Below, in pieces: positions 16,189-22,906 of a stretch of 22,906 nucleotides of DNA. The first letter of the stretch is position 1; the number at the start of each line of letters is the position of its first letter. Origin of the DNA: JBEBBU01 sp041158225 (GTDB lineage Bacteria; Pseudomonadota; Gammaproteobacteria; Methylococcales; Methylococcaceae); contig JBEBBU010000065.1 in the NCBI GenBank assembly GCA_041158225.1, positions 1-22,906 of the forward strand. Direction: 5' to 3'. The position numbers and the translations under genes were made by a program. The notes beneath the pieces are model-generated. The model saw nothing but the letters and a program-made list of their open reading frames with translations, made no database searches and had not been told where the DNA came from.

Positions 16189-16782
16189 ATGAATCAAGAA
16201 GGCGTCGATACTGACAAGCGCCGTTTCCTGACCCAGACCGCCTCAGCCGTAGGGGTACTGGGCGTCGGCGTTGCCGCCATTCCTTTTGTCGGGTCCATGT
16301 CGCCCAGCGAACGGGCTGAAGCGGCGGGCGCACCGGTTGAGATCGATATCAGCAAGCTGGAACCTGGTCAGTTGATGCGGGTCATGTGGCGTGGCAAGCC
16401 TGTCTGGATCATGCGCCGCACCCCAGAATCCCTGACACGCCTGCAGGATACGGTGTCATTATTACAGGATCCTGATTCTGTGGAATCCGAGCAGCCTGAA
16501 AAAGCACGCAATGATCACCGCTCCCTCCGTCCGGAAATCTTTGTGGCGATGGGGCTGTGTACCCATCTGGGCTGTGCGCCCAGTTATCGCCCTGAGGTGG
16601 CGCCTGCCGACCTCGGCGCAGCCTGGAAAGGCGGATTCTTCTGCCCCTGTCATGGCTCGCGTTTTGATCTGGCTGGCCGGGTTCACAAGGGCGTACCTGC
16701 GCCACGTAATCTCGATGTGCCCCCTTACCGCTTTCTGAGTGAAACCCATATCCTGATTGGTGCCGAAGAGGAGGAGGCCTGA
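16189..16782 (+). CDS. petA: Ubiquinol-cytochrome c reductase Rieske iron-sulfur subunit
   Basis: This is the [2Fe-2S] subunit of the bc1 complex, which takes the first electron from ubiquinol. The 197-residue protein starts MNQEGVDTDKRRFLTQTASA. A Tat-like KRRFLT sits before the single membrane anchor (VGVLGVGVAAIPFVG). The cluster ligands are in CTHLGC (124-129) and CPCHGS (152-157), the usual two Cys-His pairs. I chose the ATG at 16189, with GGAGA 8 bases before it, because it matches the family start. The in-frame ATG at 16156 with a strong GGAGGA would add 11 residues and cannot be excluded. It overlaps petB by one base. Confidence 0.95.
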   Translation: MNQEGVDTDKRRFLTQTASAVGVLGVGVAAIPFVGSMSPSERAEAAGAPVEIDISKLEPGQLMRVMWRGKPVWIMRRTPESLTRLQDTVSLLQDPDSVESEQPEKARNDHRSLRPEIFVAMGLCTHLGCAPSYRPEVAPADLGAAWKGGFFCPCHGSRFDLAGRVHKGVPAPRNLDVPPYRFLSETHILIGAEEEEA

Positions 16783-18167
16783 TGATGCGCAACTGTGGCA
16801 ACAAGCTGATGGCATGGGTTGACGAGCGACTGCCGGTCACCCAGTTCGTGCGGGAGCACCTGACCCGCTACTACGCCCCCAAGAACTTCAATGTACTCTA
16901 TTTCTTTGGTTCGCTGGCGCTGCTGGTGCTGGTCAACCAGATCCTGACTGGCGTGTTTCTCGCCATGAATTACAAGCCTGATGCGGCTACAGCCTTTGAC
17001 TCAGTGGAATACATCATGCGTGATGTCAACTGGGGCTGGCTGTTGCGTTATCTTCACTCGACTGGCGCATCGGCCTTTTTTATCGTCATCTATCTGCATA
17101 TGTTCCGTGCGCTGTTTTATGGTTCCTACAAGAATCCACGGGAACTGCTCTGGCTGTTCGGCATGGTGCTGTTTGTGCTGCTGATGGCGGAAGCTTTCAT
17201 GGGCTATCTGCTGCCATGGGGGCAGATGTCTTACTGGGGGGCCCAGGTCATCATTTCGCTATTCAGTGCGGTGCCGGTCATCGGTGATGATCTGGCCACC
17301 TGGATACGTGGTGATTTTGTGGTTGCCGATGCGACGCTCAACCGCTTCTTCTCGCTGCATGTTGTCGCTGTACCCCTGCTGATTGTCGGTATCGTGGTAC
17401 TGCATGTCATGGCGCTGCATCATGTCGGATCCAACAATCCTGATGGCATTGATATCAAGAAGAAAAAAGATGAAAAGGGTATTCCTCTGGATGGCATCCC
17501 GTTCCATCCCTATTACACGGTCAAGGACCTGTATGGCGTCGCGGTATTCCTGCTGATCTTCTTCTGGGCTATCTTTTATGCGCCTGAAATGGGCGGCATG
17601 TTCCTTGAGCCGCCCAATTTCGAGCCAGCCAATGCCATGAAGACGCCGGATCACATTGCACCTGTCTGGTATTTCACGCCTTTCTATTCCATTCTGCGTG
17701 CCGTTCCCAGCAAGTCATGGGGGGTGGTTGCCATGGGAGGATCGCTGGTCGTCCTGTTTATCCTGCCCTGGCTGGATCGCAGTAGTGTGCGCTCTGTCCG
17801 TTATCGTGGCGCCTATTACCGTAACGCACTCTGGGTTTTTGTCCTCTGCTTCATCGGGCTCGGCTACCTTGGTATGCGCCCGGCAACGCCCGTAGCAACC
17901 CTGATGGCGCGGGTACTGGCGCTGGGTTATTTCTGTTTCTTCGTGCTCATGCCGCTGTATACCCGTCTTGACCGTGACCGGACGCCACCAGAGCGTCTTA
18001 CCGAAGCGGTTATCCCGCTGGAGCAGCGTGAGGGCAGGGGCTGGGATTTTGTGCGCTGGGCTATTGACCGTGGGCAGGCAAGTCCTCTGTATACACGCAT
18101 CATGGGGCATTACAATGTGCTGCTGGAGCAGGTCAGGGCCTATTACTTCAAGGCGAAAAAACCATGA
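16782..18167 (+). CDS. petB: Cytochrome b of the bc1 complex, with C-terminal extension
   Basis: This is the membrane core of the bc1 complex, holding both b hemes and the quinone sites. The 461-residue protein has heme ligands H92/H106 (RYLHSTGASAFFIVIYLHMF) and H193/H208 (SLHVVAVPLLIVGIVVLH). The Qo motif reads PVWY in IAPVWYFTPFYSILRAVP. The common gammaproteobacterial protein is about 400-420 residues and ends near TPPERLTE (about 408). Here a hydrophilic tail of about 53 residues follows, including GRGWDFVRWAIDRG and ending FKAKKP. Ribosome site GAGGAGG precedes two adjacent ATGs; the first overlaps the petA stop. It overlaps petC by 4 bases. Confidence 0.95.
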   Translation: MMRNCGNKLMAWVDERLPVTQFVREHLTRYYAPKNFNVLYFFGSLALLVLVNQILTGVFLAMNYKPDAATAFDSVEYIMRDVNWGWLLRYLHSTGASAFFIVIYLHMFRALFYGSYKNPRELLWLFGMVLFVLLMAEAFMGYLLPWGQMSYWGAQVIISLFSAVPVIGDDLATWIRGDFVVADATLNRFFSLHVVAVPLLIVGIVVLHVMALHHVGSNNPDGIDIKKKKDEKGIPLDGIPFHPYYTVKDLYGVAVFLLIFFWAIFYAPEMGGMFLEPPNFEPANAMKTPDHIAPVWYFTPFYSILRAVPSKSWGVVAMGGSLVVLFILPWLDRSSVRSVRYRGAYYRNALWVFVLCFIGLGYLGMRPATPVATLMARVLALGYFCFFVLMPLYTRLDRDRTPPERLTEAVIPLEQREGRGWDFVRWAIDRGQASPLYTRIMGHYNVLLEQVRAYYFKAKKP

Positions 18168-18895
18168 GAATCCTGTCATATCCTGTTCTGCTATGCCTGC
18201 TGGTACTGGCTTCGCCACTGGCGTTTGCCAGTGCTACTGACCGGCCTCTGGACAGCCACGATGCCGATGTCTTCGATAAGGCCTCGCTGCGTCGTGGTGC
18301 TGAAACTTATGTGACTTACTGCCAGAGCTGCCATGGACTCAAACTGATGCGCTATTCGCGCATGGCGCGCGATCTTGGTATGGGCGATGCTGTCCTGCAG
18401 GGCATGTTGCGTGGAGTCGCCAAACCCAGTGACAGCATGCTGTCGGCCATGACGGCGAGTGATGGTGAGCACTGGTTTGGTGTGGCGCCGCCTGATCTCA
18501 GTCTGGTAGCGCGTGCCCGGGGGGCTGACTGGATCTACAGTTATCTTCGTGGCTTCTATATGGATGACAGCCGGCCTAATGGCGTCAACAATTTTTACTA
18601 CCCTGATGTCGCCATGCCGCATGTCATGTCGGGCCTGCAGGGCAATCTGCGGCCAGTGATGCACAAGGTCAACGGTGTGGATGTCATTGACCATCTGGAG
18701 CGCGCCACGCAGGGGCATGTGAAAGAAGCCGAGTTTGACACGATTGTCACTGATCTTGTGAACTTTCTGGTCTATGTCGGTGAGCCGTCACAGCTGGAAC
18801 GCCTCAAACTGGGCAAGTGGGTCATGCTGATCATGATACTGCTGGTCATCCTGTTCCGCCGTCTCAAGGATGAATACTGGAAAGATGTACATTGA
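18164..18895 (+). CDS. petC: Cytochrome c1 of the bc1 complex
   Basis: Cytochrome c1 passes electrons from the Rieske centre to soluble cytochrome c in the periplasm. The 243-residue protein has a Sec signal peptide (hydrophobic SYPVLLCLLVLASPLAFA, cleavage near FASA at about 23). The heme c site CQSCH is at 53-57. The likely Met ligand is in AMPHVM (Met151), and a C-terminal anchor helix follows (LGKWVMLIMILLVILF). The ATG overlaps the petB stop (ATGA). It ends the petABC operon. Confidence 0.95.
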   Translation: MRILSYPVLLCLLVLASPLAFASATDRPLDSHDADVFDKASLRRGAETYVTYCQSCHGLKLMRYSRMARDLGMGDAVLQGMLRGVAKPSDSMLSAMTASDGEHWFGVAPPDLSLVARARGADWIYSYLRGFYMDDSRPNGVNNFYYPDVAMPHVMSGLQGNLRPVMHKVNGVDVIDHLERATQGHVKEAEFDTIVTDLVNFLVYVGEPSQLERLKLGKWVMLIMILLVILFRRLKDEYWKDVH

Positions 18896-18922
18896 ACTGT
18901 CATCCGAGGTATCGTGCGGACA

Positions 18923-18931
18923 TGCTACAAT
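18923..18931 (+). promoter_or_regulatory. Candidate extended -10 promoter of sspA
   Basis: TGC directly before TACAAT (18926-18931, 5 of 6) forms an extended -10 element 28 bases after the petC stop. No good -35 lies at the right distance, which fits the extended type. Transcription would start near 18938, just before the hairpin at 18951-18973. Confidence 0.45.
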
Positions 18932-18950
18932 GCTGAAGGGATGAAGACCA

Positions 18951-18973
18951 CCGCACCCCATGGAAGGGGGCGG
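18951..18973 (+). promoter_or_regulatory. GC-rich hairpin in the sspA leader
   Basis: CCGC, a bulged A, then CCCC pairs with GGGG and GCGG around the loop ATGGAA, giving an 8-bp G/C stem. No T-run follows, so it is not a standard terminator. The ribosome site AAGGAG lies about 18 bases further on. It may slow read-through from petABC or shape the sspA leader. Confidence 0.5.
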
Positions 18974-19004
18974 CAATGATGACAATCAACCAAGGAGTAC
19001 GGGT

Positions 19005-19658
19005 GTGGCAACCGTGGCCAGTCGTAAATCCGCAATGACGTTGTATGCTTCGCCTGTTTGCGTGTATAGCCATCGCGCCCGCGTGGTGCTCAGGGAAAAG
19101 AATATCGTTGGGGAGGTGGAATTGACCAGCCACCCGGACGAGCTTCCGCATGATCTTCTGCAGATGCTGCCGGATCCTTGCCTCCCTGTGCTGATGGATC
19201 GTGATCTGGTGCTTTATGAGACGCGTATCATCATGGAATATCTTGATGAACGGTTTCCACATCCCCCACTGTATCCCATGGATCCGGTATCCAGGGCCCA
19301 GGCCCGCATGCTGATTCACCGTATTGAACATGACTGGTACGCACTCCTGACCGAAATCCAGTCTGTGGGCGAGAAAAAATCAGCCCGGACGCGTAAACAG
19401 CTGAAAGAAAGTCTTGTGGGCATGTCGCCGGTTTTTTCGGCCAGACCCTATTTCATGGGGGATGAGTTTTCGCTGGTAGACTGCTGTATGGGGCCTTTGC
19501 TATGGCGGCTTCCAGCCAGTGGTGTCGATATCCCGAAGCAGGCTACGGGCCTGCGTCAATATGCACTGCGCCTGTTTCAGCGCGATGGCTTCAGGCTGAG
19601 TCTTAGTGAATATGAACAGGATATCGGCAATCTGGCAGCTTTTGGAATGGATGATTGA
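19005..19658 (+). CDS. sspA: Stringent starvation protein A
   Basis: SspA is a GST-like protein that binds RNA polymerase and alters transcription in starvation and stationary phase; it has no known GST activity. From the GTG at 19005 the protein is 217 residues, starting MATVASRKSAMTLYASPVCV like the family. AAGGAG lies 7 bases before. An in-frame ATG at 18960 sits in the leader hairpin and lacks homology. The N-terminal thioredoxin fold shows YSHRARVVLREKN. The link DRDLVLYETRIIMEYLDERF and the C-terminal YFMGDEFSLVDCCMGPLLWR are characteristic. sspB starts directly after it, as in many gammaproteobacteria. Confidence 0.94.
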   Translation: MATVASRKSAMTLYASPVCVYSHRARVVLREKNIVGEVELTSHPDELPHDLLQMLPDPCLPVLMDRDLVLYETRIIMEYLDERFPHPPLYPMDPVSRAQARMLIHRIEHDWYALLTEIQSVGEKKSARTRKQLKESLVGMSPVFSARPYFMGDEFSLVDCCMGPLLWRLPASGVDIPKQATGLRQYALRLFQRDGFRLSLSEYEQDIGNLAAFGMDD

Positions 19659-19659
19659 T

Positions 19660-20082
19660 ATGACCCCTCTCAAGCCTTATATGGTTCGTGCCCTCTACGA
19701 CTGGATTGTGGACAATGGCCTGACCCCCTATCTGCTGGTGGATGCCATGCATCCAGCGGCTATACTGCCGCAGGGTTATGAGCAGGATGGGCGCATTATC
19801 CTTAATATCCGCCCGGAAGCTGTGCAGCAACTGCATCTCGGGGATGATCATGTCGGATTCAATGCCCGCTTTGGCGGGCGTCCGATGCGCGTAGAAGCTC
19901 CCATGGCCGCAATTCTTGCTCTTTATGCCCGGGAAAATGGCCGGGGCATGGTCTTTGAGGAAGAGGAGACAGCAGAAGCAGCGGAGACATCTGATGCACA
20001 GGAAGACATGCCGTTACCACCAGATGACCCGGAAGTGCCTGCCCCTGCCAGGGGGCGTCCTCACCTGACGGTGGTGAAATAG
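19660..20082 (+). CDS. sspB: ClpXP protease specificity-enhancing factor SspB
   Basis: SspB binds ssrA-tagged proteins from stalled ribosomes and delivers them to ClpXP. The 140-residue protein has the folded domain with PYMVRALYDWIVDNGLTPYL, IILNIRPEAVQ, VGFNARFGGRPMRVEAPMAA and ILALYARENGRGMVF. A flexible acidic linker (EEEETAEAAE) leads to the C-terminal ClpX-binding module ending GRPHLTVVK. ATG 19660 is preferred, with GGA 8 bases before; an in-frame ATG at 19651 is an alternative. It is separated from the sspA stop by one base and from msrB by two. Confidence 0.94.
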   Translation: MTPLKPYMVRALYDWIVDNGLTPYLLVDAMHPAAILPQGYEQDGRIILNIRPEAVQQLHLGDDHVGFNARFGGRPMRVEAPMAAILALYARENGRGMVFEEEETAEAAETSDAQEDMPLPPDDPEVPAPARGRPHLTVVK

Positions 20083-20084
20083 TC

Positions 20085-20540
20085 ATGAGCGATGCGTCTT
20101 CCTGGAAAAAGCCTGATGAGGCTGTATTGAAGGCAACGCTGGATCCCCTGCAGTTCAGGGTTACCCAGGGATGCGGCACTGAGCCTGCTTTTGACAATGC
20201 CTACTGGGATCATCATGGTGCTGGTATTTATGTCGATATCGTGTCCGGTGAACCGCTGTTCAGTTCTCTCGATAAATATGATTCCGGCAGTGGCTGGCCA
20301 AGTTTTACCCGTCCTGTGGATGAGGAGTGCCTGACCCTGCATCAGGATCGCTCATTCTGCATGGTGAGAGTTGAAGTCAGAAGCAGGGGGGCTGATTCCC
20401 ATTTGGGGCATGTGTTTGAAGATGGGCCGGCTCCGGGCGGCATGCGCTATTGTATCAATTCGGCGGCATTGCGTTTTGTGCCTGTTGACGAGATGGAACA
20501 GCAGGGGTATGGCGATCTGCTTGCCCGCTTCAAAGCCTGA
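20085..20540 (+). CDS. msrB: Peptide-methionine (R)-S-oxide reductase MsrB, zinc-free type
   Basis: MsrB reduces methionine-R-sulfoxide in oxidised proteins. The 151-residue protein has the catalytic Cys123 in RYCINSAALRFVP, the motif SHLGHVFEDGP and a conserved GWPSF. The two CxxC zinc pairs of many MsrBs are absent: the positions read GIYVDIVSGEPLF and VRSRGADSHLGHVF. This is the form commonly seen in MsrAB fusions, here as a stand-alone gene. The frequent resolving Cys of GCGWPSF is Ser69 here; Cys30, Cys82 or Cys92 might replace it. It starts two bases after sspB with only a weak ribosome site, so it is probably in the ssp operon. Confidence 0.93.
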   Translation: MSDASSWKKPDEAVLKATLDPLQFRVTQGCGTEPAFDNAYWDHHGAGIYVDIVSGEPLFSSLDKYDSGSGWPSFTRPVDEECLTLHQDRSFCMVRVEVRSRGADSHLGHVFEDGPAPGGMRYCINSAALRFVPVDEMEQQGYGDLLARFKA

Positions 20541-20558
20541 CCAGTCCGGAGTCCGCTC

Positions 20559-22850
20559 ATGAATACACCCAGAATCAAGGGCGTAAGCCGCGCCTCGCGT
20601 GCCCTGCTCGCAGAGCACGGCATATTTTCCATTCAGGAACTTGCGGACACGGATGTTGACCGGCTTTCAAGGATTGCGGGACTGCCGCGACAGAAAGCGG
20701 AGCGTATGATCCGTGCTGCCAAGTTCATGGCCGGTGACATGGTCACCGCGCGGCAGGGGGCGGGACAGGGCAGTGGTCAGTTGCTGGACAATACGGACCA
20801 TAGTGCCTTTATCGACCGTGAGCTAAGTCTACTGGAGTTTAATCGCCGGGTACTGGCTCAGGCGCAGGATGGCGTGACGCCGTTGCTGGAAAGGCTGAAT
20901 TTTCTGTGTATCTCGTGCAGCAATCTCGACGAGTTTTTTGAGGTTAGGGTCGCCGGTCTGCTGCAGCGTGTGGAACTCGGTGGTCAGGGTGTGGTTTATG
21001 CTTCTGAGGGTAATCCACAGGAAGTGCTGCAGGCTATCTGCAGGCGTTCCCATGATCTGGTCGCTGAGCAGTACCAGACCCTGAAAGATGTCATTCTGCC
21101 GCAGCTGGCGCAGGAAAATATCCGCTTTCTGCGGCGCTCATTGTGGACCGTGGAGCAGCGGCACTGGCTGCACGACTATTTCAGGGAGGAGATTCTTCCC
21201 ATCCTGAGCCCTATCGCACTGGATCCTGCCCATCCTTTCCCGCGCATACTGAACAAGAGTCTCAATTTCATTATCTCCCTTAACGGCAAGGATGCGTTTG
21301 GACGCGATATGCATCTGGCCATTTTGCAGGCACCCAGAGTGCTGCCTCGCATCATTCACCTGCCATCCCGTGACACCGGAAGTGGGCCGCATGATTTTGT
21401 GTTCCTGTCTTCGGTCATTCATGCCTTTGTGGAAGAACTTTTTCATGGCATGACCATTGAAGGGTGTTACCAGTTCAGGGTGACCCGCAACAGCGATCTT
21501 TTCCTGGATGAGGAGGAGATTGATGATCTGTTGCGTGCGGTTCAGGGTGAGCTGGCCCAGCGTAACTATGGTGATGAGGTCAGGCTGGAAGTTGCTGACA
21601 ATTGCCCCCAGGAACTGCGCACTTTTCTGTTGTCCCAGTTTGGTTTGAGTGAGGACAGGCTCTATCTGGTCGATGGCCCGGTGAATCTTGGCAGAATGCG
21701 GGAAATCTATGATCTCGTTGACAGGCCCGAACTCAAGTATGCGCCTTTTACACCTGGCTGGCCCGAAGTGCTGGCGCCGGGTGAAAACTATTTTGAGGCC
21801 ATCAGGCAGGGCGATATCCTTCTGCATCATCCGTACCAGTCGTTTATGCCGGTGATTGAACTGCTCAGACAGGCAGCCCTGGATAATCAGGTGGTTTCCA
21901 TCAAGCAGACGCTGTATCGTACCGGCCCCAATTCCGAGATCGTGGATGCGCTGGTACGTGCCGCACGTGCTGGCAAGGAAGTCACGGTTGTGATCGAATT
22001 GCGGGCCCGTTTTGACGAGCAGGCCAATATTTCGCTGGCTCAGCGTCTGCAGCAGGCTGGTGTGCAGGTGGTTTATGGCATCGTGGGCTACAAGACTCAC
22101 GCCAAGATGTTGCTGATCCTGCGTCGTGAGGGGCGCAGACTTGAGCATTTCACGCATATCGGCACTGGCAACTACCACCCCCGTACCGCAAGAATCTATT
22201 CGGATTACAGCTTTTTTACCGCCAGTCACGCCATTGGCGATGATGTGCGTCGCCTTTTCGTGCAGCTGACCAGCATGGGGCGGATTGGCGAACTCAGCCG
22301 TTTGCTGCAGTCGCCCTTTACCCTGCATCCTGCATTGATGGACAGGCTTGAGCGTGAAGCTGCGCATGTCAGGGCTGGGGGGCAGGGTAGGGTCATTATC
22401 AAGGTCAACTCCCTGGTGGAGCCACAGCTTATCGAGGCACTTTACCGGGCCTCTCAGGCTGGTGTCCGTATCAGCCTGATCGTGCGTGGTATCTGCTGTC
22501 TGCGTCCGGGGGTTCCCGGACTTTCAGATCACATTGAGGTTCGCTCTGTTGTCGGGCGGTTTCTTGAGCATAGCCGTGTCTATTACTTTGAAAATGCTGG
22601 TGACCCTTTGCTGTATCTGGCCAGCGCAGATTTTATGGCACGCAATATGTTTCGCAGGGTGGAGACCTGTTGTCCGCTGGAGAACCGTCAGCTGCTGGCC
22701 AGAGTGCTGGCCGACCTTGAGTGTTTTCTGGCCGATGATACCCAGGCTTGGCTGCTGGGTGCTGATGGGCGTTACCGTCGCGCGGAGACTCGCTTGGGCG
22801 TTTGTGCCCAGTCAATCATGCTGGAGTCATTGAGGAAACCTGTGAGCTAA
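20559..22850 (+). CDS. ppk: Polyphosphate kinase 1 with N-terminal helix-hairpin-helix-like extension
   Basis: PPK1 polymerises ATP gamma-phosphate into polyphosphate. The protein is 763 residues; E. coli PPK is close to 690. The core starts at about 84 (FIDRELSLLEFNRRVLAQAQ) and includes CSNLDEFFEVRVAGL. The phosphohistidines are His514 in YKTHAKMLLI and His533 in THIGTGNYHPRTARIYSDYS, 19 residues apart as in E. coli. The extra N-terminal part, residues 5-56 (GVSRASRALLAEHGIFSIQE, then RIAGLPRQKAERMIRAAKFM), resembles a helix-hairpin-helix domain. It is joined by a Gly/Gln-rich linker (57-82). The ATG at 20559 has GGAG 9 bases before it and is the only good start before the core. msrB ends 18 bases upstream. 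Confidence 0.95.
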   Translation: MNTPRIKGVSRASRALLAEHGIFSIQELADTDVDRLSRIAGLPRQKAERMIRAAKFMAGDMVTARQGAGQGSGQLLDNTDHSAFIDRELSLLEFNRRVLAQAQDGVTPLLERLNFLCISCSNLDEFFEVRVAGLLQRVELGGQGVVYASEGNPQEVLQAICRRSHDLVAEQYQTLKDVILPQLAQENIRFLRRSLWTVEQRHWLHDYFREEILPILSPIALDPAHPFPRILNKSLNFIISLNGKDAFGRDMHLAILQAPRVLPRIIHLPSRDTGSGPHDFVFLSSVIHAFVEELFHGMTIEGCYQFRVTRNSDLFLDEEEIDDLLRAVQGELAQRNYGDEVRLEVADNCPQELRTFLLSQFGLSEDRLYLVDGPVNLGRMREIYDLVDRPELKYAPFTPGWPEVLAPGENYFEAIRQGDILLHHPYQSFMPVIELLRQAALDNQVVSIKQTLYRTGPNSEIVDALVRAARAGKEVTVVIELRARFDEQANISLAQRLQQAGVQVVYGIVGYKTHAKMLLILRREGRRLEHFTHIGTGNYHPRTARIYSDYSFFTASHAIGDDVRRLFVQLTSMGRIGELSRLLQSPFTLHPALMDRLEREAAHVRAGGQGRVIIKVNSLVEPQLIEALYRASQAGVRISLIVRGICCLRPGVPGLSDHIEVRSVVGRFLEHSRVYYFENAGDPLLYLASADFMARNMFRRVETCCPLENRQLLARVLADLECFLADDTQAWLLGADGRYRRAETRLGVCAQSIMLESLRKPVS

Positions 22851-22875
22851 ACTCGCAGGTGTGGCATTTGACGCC

Positions 22876-22905
22876 TTGACAGTCTTTTTTGCAGGCTGAT
22901 ACAGT
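22876..22905 (+). promoter_or_regulatory. Candidate promoter for a gene beyond the right edge
   Basis: A perfect -35 TTGACA (22876-22881) is followed after 18 bases by TACAGT (22900-22905, 4 of 6). It lies in the noncoding stretch after ppk and points out of the window. What it would drive cannot be seen. Confidence 0.45.
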
Positions 22906-22906
22906 G

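Noticed and set aside
19606..19659. Upstream extension of sspB into the end of sspA
   Set aside because: The extra residues read the sspA tail in another frame and match nothing in SspB. ATG 19660 fits the family.
21138..22367. A minus-strand open frame of 409 codons opposite ppk
   Set aside because: It is the shadow of the PPK1 core, which has both phosphohistidines. The antisense product shows no family signature.

Overview
This window is a chromosomal segment, about 57% G+C by eye, of a gammaproteobacterium. The evidence is the mlaFED-mlaB-murA-hisGDC order, the Rieske/cytochrome b/cytochrome c1 operon followed by sspAB, the rnr-rlmB pair, and the short HisG form. An Oceanospirillales/Halomonadaceae-like host is my best guess but is not proven. 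Most of the window is dense core genome on the + strand. The accessory part is the left 3.3 kb.

Layout. (1) 1-3000, minus strand: the first 1,000 codons of a very large gene that starts at 3000 and leaves the window on the left. It encodes an acidic protein with almost no lysine or cysteine, probably a giant exported or surface protein. Its upstream region has a promoter-like sequence and a perfect 8-bp inverted repeat. (2) 3098-3367: a possible gene remnant, then tRNA-Leu(CAG) on the minus strand with a strong promoter that faces away from rnr. (3) 3506-6814: rnr and rlmB, then a small convergent membrane-protein gene. (4) 6874-9232: mtnA and serS. (5) 9244-16094: one compact run mlaF-mlaE-mlaD-mlaB-murA-hisG-hisD-hisC, in which neighbouring genes overlap or lie 4 bases apart. 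The usual mlaC and ibaG are absent. (6) 16100-18895: petABC, encoding the cytochrome bc1 complex, with an extended cytochrome b. (7) 18923-22850: sspA, sspB, msrB and ppk, a stress and stationary-phase group. The polyphosphate kinase carries an N-terminal helix-hairpin-helix-like extension. (8) The last bases hold a promoter-like sequence for something beyond the right edge.

Functionally the core genes cover RNA decay and rRNA methylation, methionine salvage, seryl-tRNA charging, outer-membrane lipid asymmetry, peptidoglycan precursor synthesis, histidine synthesis, respiration, and stress response (stringent starvation proteins, methionine sulfoxide repair, polyphosphate). The less usual points are the giant gene, the mla operon without mlaC, the HhH-PPK1 fusion and the cytochrome b tail. 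I found no CRISPR array, prophage, complete insertion sequence or recognisable defence system.
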